Below, one piece after another: positions 1 through 8,314 of a stretch of DNA of 28,447 nt. The position numbers were made by a program, and so were the translations under genes. Under the pieces are notes generated by a model. It was not told where the DNA came from, ran no database searches, and worked only from the letters and a program-made list of their open reading frames with translations. This DNA is from an uncultured bacterium. Its GTDB lineage: Bacteria; Vulcanimicrobiota; CADAWZ01. Numbering within the stretch: the first letter of the stretch is position 1; each line of letters opens with the position of its first letter. Location: assembly GCA_949288455.1 (NCBI GenBank), contig CASEKF010000061.1:1-28447 (forward strand), written 5' to 3'.

Positions 1-469
1 CAGGATTATTGTAAAGCGAAGCAATAGCGCTAGAAAACTCTACATTAGAAGACGCCATCCGATGGATATAGTCATTATCCGTAACTATTATCGCTCCGCT
101 GCCCATAACTATATCTCCTTCGCGAGTATAAACTCCTCCGTAAACTTTGACGTTTCCATATATTCTAACGCCGCAGCCAGACGTCATTATACCGCAAATA
201 TTCGTATAACCGGGAGTTTTTTTAAAGATAGCCGCCGACCGAGCGTCCTTTAAAACAGTTTGATTAAACTTATCTTCAGACGCTATTAAATCAATATCCT
301 CTTCCAAATCAAAGACAGTCGCAATAGACTCAAAATCCTCTGTAGAAGTAGATTCAGAATAGATATAATTAGTGTCAAAAATCTCTCGAATCTCATCGTC
401 GGACATGCTGCATCCAAATAAAAATGAGACGCAAAATATTAATAAAACTAACGCTATCTTATGCGTCAT
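1..469 (-). CDS. Unknown lipoprotein, N-terminal part (cut by window edge)
   Basis: The reading frame opens with ATG at 469 behind a GGAG ribosome site (8 bases upstream) and stays open for 156 codons to the window edge, so the C-terminus is missing. The protein begins with a short positive stretch, a hydrophobic helix and a lipobox (Leu-Phe-Gly-Cys, Cys at residue 20), which marks it as a secreted lipoprotein anchored by the lipidated cysteine. An acidic linker of about 50 residues follows. Then comes a Gly/Val-rich segment with short alternating patterns (for example YGNVKVYGGVYTREGD), typical of stacked beta strands. I do not recognise the family. The beta-rich part loosely resembles bactofilin-like or beta-helix folds, but this is only an impression. 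It is transcribed away from the amino acid permease. Confidence 0.82.
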   Translation of the reverse strand, partial: MTHKIALVLLIFCVSFLFGCSMSDDEIREIFDTNYIYSESTSTEDFESIATVFDLEEDIDLIASEDKFNQTVLKDARSAAIFKKTPGYTNICGIMTSGCGVRIYGNVKVYGGVYTREGDIVMGSGAIIVTDNDYIHRMASSNVEFSSAIASLYNNP

Positions 470-514
470 AAAAGTTCTCCATTCAAACGGCAGATTTTAC
501 CAACTCTTAGAATA

Positions 515-543
515 ATTATACAATATAAAAGAAATATATACAA
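515..543 (-). promoter_or_regulatory. Sigma70-type promoter of the lipoprotein gene
   Basis: Read on the minus strand, a -35 TTGTAT (538-543) and a perfect -10 TATAAT (515-520) are separated by exactly 17 bases. The predicted transcript would start near 508 and have a leader of about 40 bases before the ATG at 469. The same -35/-10 combination occurs upstream of murI. Confidence 0.65.
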
Positions 544-581
544 TATTTGCAACATCGTTTAGCAACAAAATCCAAAGGAGC

Positions 582-608
582 TTGACAAAAAAAAATAAAT
601 TTTATAAT
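582..608 (+). promoter_or_regulatory. Sigma70-type promoter of the amino acid permease
   Basis: A perfect -35 TTGACA (582-587) is followed after 15 bases of A-rich spacer by a perfect -10 TATAAT (603-608). The spacer is about two bases shorter than ideal. The predicted start is near 615, giving a leader of about 40 bases that ends in the AGGAGA ribosome site at 637-642. Confidence 0.6.
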
Positions 609-654
609 TTTAATAAAAACCGGGGAAAATCTATTTAGGAGAAGATTTTAACTT

Positions 655-2331
655 ATGAAAACACACAAATTTTTACGGTTAAAACCTTTGGAAACGGCAT
701 CTCAAGAACCGGACTATGAAGGAGAACGCCTAAACAGAGTTCTTGGAAAATGGGATCTCGTGATGCTTGGCATAGGAGCCGTCATAGGAGCTGGAATTTT
801 TGTGATAACAGGAACCGCGGCGGCAGGAGGAGCAGGATATTTAGGAGCCGGGCCGGCAATAGTTCTAAGCTTTTTAATAACAGGAATCGCCTGCGGATTT
901 TCAGCCCTATGTTATGCGGAATTAGCCTCAATGATACCGATAGCAGGAAGCGCGTATACATACGCGTATACGGCTTTAGGAGAAATTTTTGCCTGGATAA
1001 TAGGCTGGGATTTAATTCTAGAATATATGGTGGCCAGTTCCGCCGTCGCAATAGGCTGGTCCGGTTATTGCCGTTCTTTTCTAAAAACGGCTTTCGGAGG
1101 AAGAGACATTATGCCTCTTTGGCTGTCTAATAATACTATGGAAATCAATGCGGCCGTTTTAAATCCAACTCCGCATATTTCAAAAATCGCGGAAAATTTT
1201 CCGGACTTAGCCGCAAAGTTAAGCTCTATTTTTTCAACCCCCTCAATACAAGATAAGCCGGCGGCAGCAGTTAACGCTATAAACAGTATTCCGGCATATT
1301 TAAACTCAGATACCGCTTCTATAGCGACCTCGAATTTTTTAAATCTCATGGAAATAGCCGCTTCGGCTCCTCATATAGGTTCTTTCTTTTTCTGTATGAA
1401 TCTTCCGGCTTTTCTAATAGTTTTAGGAATAACTATCCTTCTGGTACTAGGGGTATCTCAAACTTCAAAAATCAATATTTTTATAGTATGCCTTAAATTC
1501 GCTATTATTTTGATTTTTATTATCGTAGGCGTTCAGCATATTGATCCGGCAAATTGGGTTCCTTTTATGCCTAACGGCCTAAAAGGAGTTCAGACAGGGG
1601 CGGCGATTATATTCTTTGCCTATATAGGATTCGACGCTATCTCTACGGCGGCGGAAGAAACTAAAAATCCGGCTAAAGATCTTCCTTTTGGAATAATAGT
1701 GTCTTTAGCTATATGTTCCGGTCTCTATATGATCGTCTCGGGCATCATGACAGGAATATGTCCATGGAATAAATTAGGCACTTCTGAACCTATAGCTACG
1801 GCTCTAGAATATATCGGGCAATACGAAATTGCGGCCTATATTGTTTCCATAGGAGCCGTCATTTCGCTTCTTGCGGTTTTAATAGTAATGTTAATGGCTC
1901 AGCCCAGAATATTTATGAGTATGTCGCGCGACGGATTTTTCCCGTCTTGGATATCTAATATCCACCCTAAATTTAAAACTCCTTACAGAAGCACTATTAT
2001 TAACGGTATTATAGTAGGACTGCTGGCAGCAGTTTTTACGATCAACGAAATTGCGGAATTATGCAATATCGGCACTCTTTTCGCATTTATCATCGTCTGC
2101 GGCGCGATAATTATTCTCAGAATAAAGAAACCTGACGTTAAAAGACCTTTTAAAACTCCATTATGTCCATGGATACCCATTTTAGGGATAATTACATGCG
2201 CTTATCTTATGATTGGACTACCTATAACGGCTTGGATAAGATTTATAATATGGCAAACGATAGGAGTATTAATTTACTTATTATACGGTCAATACCATAC
2301 GAAATCGTTCAACGATAAAAATACCGAATGA
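655..2331 (+). CDS. APC-family amino acid permease (cationic amino acid transporter type)
   Basis: This is an integral inner-membrane secondary transporter of the amino acid-polyamine-organocation superfamily, most like the CAT/YfnA group that imports amino acids. The family signature GIGAVIGAGIFV is at residues 39-50, in the unwound first membrane helix that binds substrate. About 12 hydrophobic helices follow, and the later part (GFDAISTAAEETKNP, about residue 325 on) is typical of CAT transporters. At 558 residues it is roughly 80-100 longer than usual bacterial members. The extra length is a hydrophilic, Ala/Ser/Asn-rich loop at about residues 146-248, between membrane helices. The start has an AGGAGA ribosome site 12 bases upstream. 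The substrate cannot be read from sequence. No clear terminator follows. Confidence 0.9.
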   Translation: MKTHKFLRLKPLETASQEPDYEGERLNRVLGKWDLVMLGIGAVIGAGIFVITGTAAAGGAGYLGAGPAIVLSFLITGIACGFSALCYAELASMIPIAGSAYTYAYTALGEIFAWIIGWDLILEYMVASSAVAIGWSGYCRSFLKTAFGGRDIMPLWLSNNTMEINAAVLNPTPHISKIAENFPDLAAKLSSIFSTPSIQDKPAAAVNAINSIPAYLNSDTASIATSNFLNLMEIAASAPHIGSFFFCMNLPAFLIVLGITILLVLGVSQTSKINIFIVCLKFAIILIFIIVGVQHIDPANWVPFMPNGLKGVQTGAAIIFFAYIGFDAISTAAEETKNPAKDLPFGIIVSLAICSGLYMIVSGIMTGICPWNKLGTSEPIATALEYIGQYEIAAYIVSIGAVISLLAVLIVMLMAQPRIFMSMSRDGFFPSWISNIHPKFKTPYRSTIINGIIVGLLAAVFTINEIAELCNIGTLFAFIIVCGAIIILRIKKPDVKRPFKTPLCPWIPILGIITCAYLMIGLPITAWIRFIIWQTIGVLIYLLYGQYHTKSFNDKNTE

Positions 2332-2370
2332 GCTCCAGTATAGAGGAAAACGACAATAAAAAATAGAAAT

Positions 2371-2399
2371 TTGAAATTTAGAAATTAATTTTTTATTAG
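2371..2399 (+). promoter_or_regulatory. Possible promoter of the 2502-11622 operon
   Basis: TTGAAA (2371-2376, 5 of 6 consensus bases) and TATTAG (2394-2399, 4 of 6) are separated by 17 bases. This is the best candidate in the 170-base gap before the operon and would give a leader of roughly 95 bases. The surrounding AT-rich tract makes chance matches easy, so the call is tentative. Confidence 0.35.
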
Positions 2400-2501
2400 G
2401 GTTGCAGCAGATCTTTACTGTCAGGTCTAATTTGATTGCCGTTTCTTCGCGGCGTCTCATAATGACATAACGTTTATGCTCAGCCCTTTATTTACGTTAG
2501 T

Positions 2502-3014
2502 ATGATTATTTTTTACGGTTCAAAAAAAAGAGTCAAAATACTAAAAATAACAGGGTGGTGTCTCTCTTTAAGTTTTTTTACGGCGGCTTGTCTAAGTAAT
2601 ATATACTCCGAAAAACAATATTCTCTATTTTCCCTATTTATGTTAACTTTATCCGTAATCGCTTTATTTATTACCTATGCAATTTTATACAATTCTCAAC
2701 GCGGAATACTTGCGATAGATAAAATAGGAATAGAATTTAATATAGGCTTTCGCAAACTAAAAATAAATTGGAATGATATAGAAAATATCGAAATTTCCAA
2801 TTTAATTGCAAAAAACGGAGCTTCTCGCCAATTCTTAGGAATCTTATTAAAAAACACAAAATTTATCCCTGTTAATCTTCAAAAGCTCCTCGATATAAAT
2901 AAAGCGGAAACAGGCTTTCATATAAGTTTTGAAAGTAAAAATTTTGAAGAAGATATTAAAACTATCGAAAAATCCATAAGACAATTTAAAGAAAAAATTT
3001 TGGAGGAAGAATGA
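2502..3014 (+). CDS. Small membrane protein with PH-like soluble domain (STM3941-like)
   Basis: The 170-residue protein has two hydrophobic helices (about residues 15-33 and 42-64), followed by a soluble domain with the pattern IDKIGIEFNIGFRKLKINWNDIENIEI, seen in bacterial PH-like membrane proteins such as the STM3941 family. Those proteins are anchored in the membrane with the folded part in the cytoplasm; their function is unknown. No good ribosome site is visible before this ATG, and the frame upstream is closed by a stop at 2463-2465 with no alternative start between. The stop codon overlaps the ATG of the next gene by four bases (ATGA), so the two are translationally coupled. I assign no function. 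Confidence 0.7.
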   Translation: MIIFYGSKKRVKILKITGWCLSLSFFTAACLSNIYSEKQYSLFSLFMLTLSVIALFITYAILYNSQRGILAIDKIGIEFNIGFRKLKINWNDIENIEISNLIAKNGASRQFLGILLKNTKFIPVNLQKLLDINKAETGFHISFESKNFEEDIKTIEKSIRQFKEKILEEE

Positions 3015-4171
3015 AATATTTTATAAAAATTAATCTTATTCTATTTATTATGGCTATACTTATTTGTCCTACGGCAGCTCAAAATCCGGCTCCGATCATT
3101 AAAAGCATAACGCCGTCAAAAGCGTATGCCGGAGATACTATCGTCATAAAAGGAGAAAATTTCCAAACTTCCGGAAATAGAGTTTACTTCAGAAACCAAA
3201 GAGCAAAAGTTACGTCTCAATCGCCTAACGAGCTTACCGTAATAGTTCCGGAGAAATCTAAAGTAGGCGACGTATTTGTAGAAAATCAAGCCGGCAAGTC
3301 AAACGAAGTAAAATTTTATGTTCTTCCGTACGTAGAATTTAAACTGGAATCGTCCAAAATAGAACTAGGAAAAGAAACGAAAGGTATCATAACTGTTTTT
3401 GGTTCAACCGTTCCCTGGAAAATTTTAATAATTAATAAATATTATGAAACCGTTAAGCTGGATAATGGAGAAAAACAAAAAACGGTAGTAACCTCAGGCG
3501 GAGAAAATAATACTGCGCAAGTGGGAATTACAGCTATAAAAAAAGGTAATTTCAATATTTCTTTCAGAGTTCTTTCAGGAGATAAAAATTATAGAGAATC
3601 GACTAACGCTCAAAATGAACCTGAAGCTAAAATAAACGATAATAAAGAAGAGCAAGACAAAAAAGTAAAAGAAGAACAAGATAAAAAAGCAAAAGAAGAA
3701 CAAGATAAAAAAGTAAAAGAAGAGCAAGATAAAAAAGCAAAAGAAGAACAAGATAAAAAAGCAAAAGAAGAGCAAGACAAAAAAGCAAAAGAAGAGCAAG
3801 ATAAAAAAGCAAAAGAAGAGCAAGATAAAAAAGCAAAAGAAGAGCAAGATAAAAAAATAAAAGAAAGGCAAGAAGAGCTGCAGCGGCAGCAGGAAGAACG
3901 ACTCAGACTTGAAAAAGAGCGTCTGGAAAACGAAGCCCGTAAAAAAGAACAAGAAAAACAAAAACTTGAACAAGAACGACAAGAACAGGAAGAGTTACAG
4001 CGGCAGCGGGAAGAACAACTCAGACTTGAAAAAGAGCGTCTGGAAAACGAAGCCCGTAAAAAAGAACAAGAAAAACAAAAACTTGAACAAGAACGACAAA
4101 AAACAAAAAAGGCTCTGCAAGACTTAGATATCAAAAATCTCGACTTTATTAAATCAGACAGTACTTTTTAG
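3011..4171 (+). CDS. Exported IPT/TIG-domain protein with long charged repeat tail
   Basis: A signal peptide (about residues 1-23, cleavage near CPTAAQ) directs this 386-residue protein out of the cytoplasm. Residues about 27-104 form an IPT/TIG immunoglobulin-like domain: the text PIIKSITPSKAYAGDTIVIK and the later GDVFVENQAGKSN match its standard strand pattern. A second beta-rich domain follows (about 105-200). The rest is a highly charged, probably coiled-coil or single-helix tail made of nine KEEQDKK(A/V/I) octads, then two almost identical 37-residue units rich in Glu, Arg and Gln. A short unrelated end (LDIKNLDFIKSDSTF) closes it. TIG domains commonly mediate protein or carbohydrate binding at the surface. 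A good GGAGGAA ribosome site lies at the end of the upstream gene, which overlaps by four bases. A structural or adhesive role is possible but unproven. Confidence 0.85.
   Translation: MKYFIKINLILFIMAILICPTAAQNPAPIIKSITPSKAYAGDTIVIKGENFQTSGNRVYFRNQRAKVTSQSPNELTVIVPEKSKVGDVFVENQAGKSNEVKFYVLPYVEFKLESSKIELGKETKGIITVFGSTVPWKILIINKYYETVKLDNGEKQKTVVTSGGENNTAQVGITAIKKGNFNISFRVLSGDKNYRESTNAQNEPEAKINDNKEEQDKKVKEEQDKKAKEEQDKKVKEEQDKKAKEEQDKKAKEEQDKKAKEEQDKKAKEEQDKKAKEEQDKKIKERQEELQRQQEERLRLEKERLENEARKKEQEKQKLEQERQEQEELQRQREEQLRLEKERLENEARKKEQEKQKLEQERQKTKKALQDLDIKNLDFIKSDSTF
3644..3859 (+). repeat. Nine tandem 24-base units encoding KEEQDKK(A/V/I)
   Basis: Nine consecutive in-frame 24-base units encode an octapeptide. 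Units differ mainly at the last codon (Val, Ala, Val, five Ala, Ile order V-A-V-A-A-A-A-A-I) and at silent positions (gaa/gag, gac/gat). The near-identity at base level suggests recent expansion and possible copy-number change by slippage, always in steps of eight residues. Confidence 0.95.
3872..4099 (+). repeat. Two near-identical 111-base units in the TIG protein tail
   Basis: Copy one (3872-3982) and copy two (3989-4099) encode 37 residues each, starting EELQRQ and ending KLEQERQ. They are separated by six bases (Glu-Gln). Nucleotide differences are few and lie in the first third, indicating a recent duplication. The unit is predicted to be helical and highly charged. Confidence 0.95.
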
Positions 4172-4201
4172 TTTTTCATAGCTAATTTATGGGGAGGACT
4201 T

Positions 4202-6484
4202 ATGGATTTTTTTTCCGATTCTTTAGAAGTAGAGAAAGAATCTGAGGATGTAGATATAAGCGCAGAAGAATTTTTAGCTTCAGAAGAAATTACTGAAGAA
4301 CGTGAAACCGTACGGCAAATTTTATCGTTAAATCTTGATCTTGACAAAGAGGATTTAGAAACTTTTCCCGAAAGCGACAGCGACGTAAAAGAAGAGCAAG
4401 AAGAGCGCAAATCCGAAGAAAAAACGACGGTCAATCCTTCAGAGCCTCAGTCATATGCCGAAGAAGAAGAAAAAAAACAGCCTGATAATCATCAGATTGG
4501 ACAAGAAAACGTTTATCAGGAAACCGCGCCTGTTCAAAACTCTAAACCAAAATACCCTGTCCCGGCATACCCTTCTGCGAGCGGAAGAAAAGATTCGACA
4601 GCAGACTCAACAACCTCCGGAAAATCTCTGGATTTAGCCGCAAGACAAATGAAAAAAGCCGAAGAATTTAACGAAAAAGGCAAACAATATTTAAAACAGT
4701 CGCTTACCGAGCAAGCAAGAGCATGTTTTACCAAAGCCCTGGAAATAGAACCAAGACATGCCAAAGCTTTAAATAATATGGGTTACTCATATTTTATGGA
4801 CGGATATCCCGATTATGCGGCGCAGTATTTTGAAAAGGCTTTAGAGTCAGACCCTTATTTGGACGTAGCTAGAGTAAATTTAGCCAATTCCCTGGTACAT
4901 CTTGGAGACAAAGACTCGGCAAAAACGCTGTATAATCAAATTATAGAAAACGCTCCTCCGACTAAAGGATTGTTTTCATACATAGGAGCCGTATGTTCGT
5001 CTATAGGGGGTTATGAAAACGCGGTAAAAGCTTATTCTAAAGTCCTGGAAACAGAGCCGGACAATATAACCGCTATGAATAATTTGGGAGTCTCATACTC
5101 AAAGCTTAATCAATACGATTTAGCTATAGAGCAATATAATAAAGTATTGCGGAAAGATCCCTCGAATCCCTACGCTTATAATAATATGGGCATAGCGTTC
5201 GGTAAAAAAGGAGATTTAGACAACAGTATAACCGCTCTCGAATATGCGGTTTCGTGCAGTCCCTCGTTCGTATCGTCAATGTGCAATCTGGGCTTTGTTT
5301 ATGGAAAAAAAGGCGATCAAGAAAAAGAAATAGCCATGTATAACAGAGTTTTGGCAATAGATCCCGAAAACTCGCAAGCTCAGCATTGCTTAGGTCAGAC
5401 TATACAAGCTAAAGGCGATAACGACACGGCGCTTGAATTTTATAAAAAAGCCGCGGCTGCCGAACCTTACCTGGAAAGAACTCATTTTGATCTGGCTAAC
5501 GCCCTGGCTATCAAAGGCGAAACAGACGAAGCGATAAATTCTTATAAAAAAGCTATCTCTCTTTCTGAAAAAAATCCGGACGCTCACAACAATTTAGGCA
5601 TAGCCCTGCAAAAAAAAGGACTTATCAAAGACGCGATCGCAGAATTCAAAAAAGCGATAGAAGAAAAGAATGACTTTACCGAAGCGTGGAATAATCTGGC
5701 CGTCGCATACCATTCGATAGGTCATCTTTCCGACGCTCAAGAAGCTTGGCGGAAATGTATAGAGCTTAATCCAAATTTTGCCGAAGCGTGGAATAATCTC
5801 GGGACTTCTGAATTTCTGGATAATAATTTTAACGAAGCGATAGGATATTTTATCAAGGTTACAGAGATAAATCCAAACGACGCAAAAGCGCATTGCAGTC
5901 TCGGAAACGCCTGGTATGTCGCCGGAAATATCGACGAAGCCATACGCGAATGCGTTACGTCTATCAATTTGGAACCGTCGGCTTGGGCTCATTTCATACT
6001 TGGAAGTTCATATTACGCTCAAGGAGATTTCGATAAGGGAATAGCCGAATATAAAAAAGCTATAGAGCTTAAAGACGACTTCGTGGAAGCCAGGAGCGTA
6101 CTTGGCGTCTGTTACAACGAAAGAGGACAGCTCCTGGAAGCTCTAGACGAATTTTTAAAAGCTCGAAGTATAGATAAAAATTATGCGGAGGCATATTTCA
6201 ACGCAGGCAACGTCTATTTAAAATTAGGAAAATACGCGGAAGCTTTAGACGAATTTAGAGAAGCCGTGAGAATAGATCCGGAAAATCCGGACGCGGTATA
6301 CGAACAGGCTAAACTTGAAAGCGAATATGGATATCCCGAAAAGGCGTTAGAACTCTGGGAAAAATTTAAAAAGTTTCCTGAAGCCGGAATAGATTGGGAA
6401 AGAATGAAAGAAGCTGAAAGAAACGCTTCGTCGCTAAAGAAAAAAATTAAAAAGATAAAAAAGGATCAAGAGAGGAATCAATGA
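4202..6484 (+). CDS. Large TPR protein (about 17 tetratricopeptide repeats)
   Basis: The 760-residue protein has an acidic, low-complexity N-terminal region (about residues 1-145, rich in Glu, Asp and Ser, with no signal peptide). About 17 tandem tetratricopeptide repeats follow (about 146-735), recognisable by repeated patterns such as AWNNLGxxxxxxGxxxEAIxxYxKAIELxP. It ends with a lysine-rich tail. TPR arrays form curved scaffolds that bind partner proteins, so a cytoplasmic assembly or scaffolding role is likely. The start has a GGGGAGG ribosome site at 4191-4197. The stop overlaps the ATG of the radical SAM gene by four bases (ATGA), so the two are translationally coupled and probably act together. 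Partners are unknown. TPR proteins are often fused or adjacent to enzymes, so adjacency alone does not define its job. Confidence 0.92.
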   Translation: MDFFSDSLEVEKESEDVDISAEEFLASEEITEERETVRQILSLNLDLDKEDLETFPESDSDVKEEQEERKSEEKTTVNPSEPQSYAEEEEKKQPDNHQIGQENVYQETAPVQNSKPKYPVPAYPSASGRKDSTADSTTSGKSLDLAARQMKKAEEFNEKGKQYLKQSLTEQARACFTKALEIEPRHAKALNNMGYSYFMDGYPDYAAQYFEKALESDPYLDVARVNLANSLVHLGDKDSAKTLYNQIIENAPPTKGLFSYIGAVCSSIGGYENAVKAYSKVLETEPDNITAMNNLGVSYSKLNQYDLAIEQYNKVLRKDPSNPYAYNNMGIAFGKKGDLDNSITALEYAVSCSPSFVSSMCNLGFVYGKKGDQEKEIAMYNRVLAIDPENSQAQHCLGQTIQAKGDNDTALEFYKKAAAAEPYLERTHFDLANALAIKGETDEAINSYKKAISLSEKNPDAHNNLGIALQKKGLIKDAIAEFKKAIEEKNDFTEAWNNLAVAYHSIGHLSDAQEAWRKCIELNPNFAEAWNNLGTSEFLDNNFNEAIGYFIKVTEINPNDAKAHCSLGNAWYVAGNIDEAIRECVTSINLEPSAWAHFILGSSYYAQGDFDKGIAEYKKAIELKDDFVEARSVLGVCYNERGQLLEALDEFLKARSIDKNYAEAYFNAGNVYLKLGKYAEALDEFREAVRIDPENPDAVYEQAKLESEYGYPEKALELWEKFKKFPEAGIDWERMKEAERNASSLKKKIKKIKKDQERNQ

Positions 6485-8256
6485 TAGACGTCCTATTGAT
6501 ACAACTTGAATCAACTGTTTTTTTGAGTAATTCTATTTTAAATTTGGGACTTATTTCGATAGCCTCAACTTTAAAAAGCAACGGTTATTCAGTTAAAGCT
6601 ATAATGACGCAAAACATAATAGATATGAGCTTTAACGAAAGGCAAACGTTTTTTAAAGAGCAAAATCCCAAAATAACAGGTTTTAACATAAACTCAGATA
6701 ATATCTTCCAAGCGGCGTATATGGCGGAAGAAATTAAATCGCTGGTCCCTTCTTCCATAATAATAGCCGGAGGGCCTTTAGCAAGCATAGAACAAGAAAA
6801 AATTTTAGAAAAATACTCTTGTTTCGATATGGCGGCCGTAGGCGAAGGCGAATTTTTAACCTTAAGCTTATGTCGTCTTCTCATTGGAGAAAGACAACCT
6901 ATAAATCCTAAGTATTTCTTAGAAACGAAGCAGACTTCTCTTGATCAGATTAAAGGACTTATTTATAGAGACGGCGATAAAATACGCGTCGTTCCAAGGA
7001 TCCCGTATATAGAGCCGCTGGATATGCTTCCTCCTCCAGATTATACTATTACGGACGTACCTATGTCGTTCAGATATTCCTCAGGAAGAGGGTGCCCTTT
7101 CAGATGCGCTTTTTGTTCTCAAGGAGTGCATGCAAAAGGCTACAGATGTTTCTCTCCGGAACGAGTCGTAAATGATATAACCTCTAATCTTAGAAGGCTG
7201 CGCGCAAAAGCCGTATGTATCGTAGACGATACTTTTATAGCGCGCAAAGAAAGAGCCGAGCAAATATGTTCGATGTTTGCCGAAGAAAGAAAAAATTTAG
7301 ATTTCGTCTTTTGCTGCGAAGGAAGAATAGATATTTTTTACAAATATCCATCTCTTATAAAAACGCTTTACGACGCAGGCCTAAGATCTGTCCAAATGGG
7401 AATTGAAAATGGAAATCAAAGAATTCTCGATCTATACAATAAAAAAATTACTCTCAATCAAATTGAAACGGTAATAAAAAACATATATGCTCATGGCAAT
7501 ATCTCTATGATTAGCAATTTTATCATAGGGGGGCCAGAAGAAACTACCGAAACGCTTGAAAATACGCTAGAGTTCGTTTTAAAGCTTATGCGTCTGGCTC
7601 CGGGTTTTTTTGAAGCTATTTGGGCTTTTCTATGTCCTTATCCCGGCACTGAAATAGCGGCTAATCCGGAAAAATTCGGAATCAAAATAATAGATAACGA
7701 ATGGGTAAAATCTCTTTCTATTAAAACTCCTTCGTGCGTATCCAAATCCCTTGACAAAAATACGCTAAGTATTAAAGGTATAGAGTTTGAAAAAATATTA
7801 AACAAAGAAATGATAGAAATAACAAAAGGACTATCTTTTGAAGACATTAACTTTCACGTTGATCTTTTCAGATACGGCATAGTAACGCAATATTACTCAA
7901 AAATAATATCTGAAACTCCTTCGATAAACAGCTGGTATAATTTAAGGCTAAATAACTCCAAACGCTTAAGCGAAATTCAAGAAAAAGAGCTGAAAGAATT
8001 TACGCCTTTAAGAACGGCGATAAAATCTCAGTACAGAGATTATTATCTCTTAAAAGGATGGCTGGAAGATATAAAAATCGTTTCAAACGAAGAAAAAGTC
8101 GCGTATGATCTAAGTTCAGGAAAACTTAACATAGAAGAAATAGCTTTTGAAATTGCTAAAAAATTCCAAATTGATCCTTCTGAAGCATTGGAAAACGTTC
8201 TTATTCCATTTTATAAAAAACTTGAAAAAAGCTTCCATATAATATTTAAAAAGTAA
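6481..8256 (+). CDS. B12-binding-domain radical SAM enzyme with PqqD-like C-terminus
   Basis: Residues about 1-135 resemble the Rossmann-type B12-binding domain found in BchE-like enzymes (IIIAGGPLASIE, AVGEGEF), without the classic DxHxxG cobalamin ligand motif, as is usual in this class. A typical linker (PLDMLPPPDY) leads to the radical SAM core. The cluster motif is CxxxCxxC with Cys205, Cys209 and Cys212. Later core motifs are present: VQMGIENGNQRILDLY, IIGGPEETTETL and CPYPGTEI. Such enzymes bind a [4Fe-4S] cluster, cleave S-adenosylmethionine and carry out methyl transfer or rearrangements on unreactive carbons. The last about 65 residues (after YYLLKGWLEDI) resemble PqqD-type peptide-recognition domains (YDLSSGKLNIEEIAFEIA). 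The cofactors are predicted, and the substrate is unknown. It is coupled to the TPR gene upstream, and a paralogue follows. Confidence 0.9.
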   Translation: MIDVLLIQLESTVFLSNSILNLGLISIASTLKSNGYSVKAIMTQNIIDMSFNERQTFFKEQNPKITGFNINSDNIFQAAYMAEEIKSLVPSSIIIAGGPLASIEQEKILEKYSCFDMAAVGEGEFLTLSLCRLLIGERQPINPKYFLETKQTSLDQIKGLIYRDGDKIRVVPRIPYIEPLDMLPPPDYTITDVPMSFRYSSGRGCPFRCAFCSQGVHAKGYRCFSPERVVNDITSNLRRLRAKAVCIVDDTFIARKERAEQICSMFAEERKNLDFVFCCEGRIDIFYKYPSLIKTLYDAGLRSVQMGIENGNQRILDLYNKKITLNQIETVIKNIYAHGNISMISNFIIGGPEETTETLENTLEFVLKLMRLAPGFFEAIWAFLCPYPGTEIAANPEKFGIKIIDNEWVKSLSIKTPSCVSKSLDKNTLSIKGIEFEKILNKEMIEITKGLSFEDINFHVDLFRYGIVTQYYSKIISETPSINSWYNLRLNNSKRLSEIQEKELKEFTPLRTAIKSQYRDYYLLKGWLEDIKIVSNEEKVAYDLSSGKLNIEEIAFEIAKKFQIDPSEALENVLIPFYKKLEKSFHIIFKK

Positions 8257-8314
8257 CTTGTAATTATGAATTAACTTTATAATATCACATTATCCTTACT
8301 TATCAGGAGCGAGA

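Noticed and set aside
62-253. A 63-codon plus-strand frame at the left edge
   Set aside because: It lies opposite the lipoprotein frame, which has a lipobox, ribosome site and promoter.
3644-3859. CRISPR-like array
   Set aside because: The 24-base units are directly adjacent without spacers and are in frame inside a protein gene.
3575-4134. Long open frames on the minus strand opposite the repeat tail, rich in Phe/Leu or Ser/Cys
   Set aside because: They are mirror images of the AAG/GAA-rich repeats and have no start signals.
5594-5992. A 132-codon minus-strand frame inside the TPR gene
   Set aside because: It is opposite a clearly coding TPR array and reflects its repeated codon pattern; no ribosome site is seen.
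8258-8283. Possible promoter (TTGTAA, TATAAT) between the two radical SAM genes
   Set aside because: The spacer is only 14 bases, and AT-rich gaps readily give a TATAAT. It could still add some expression, but I do not call it.
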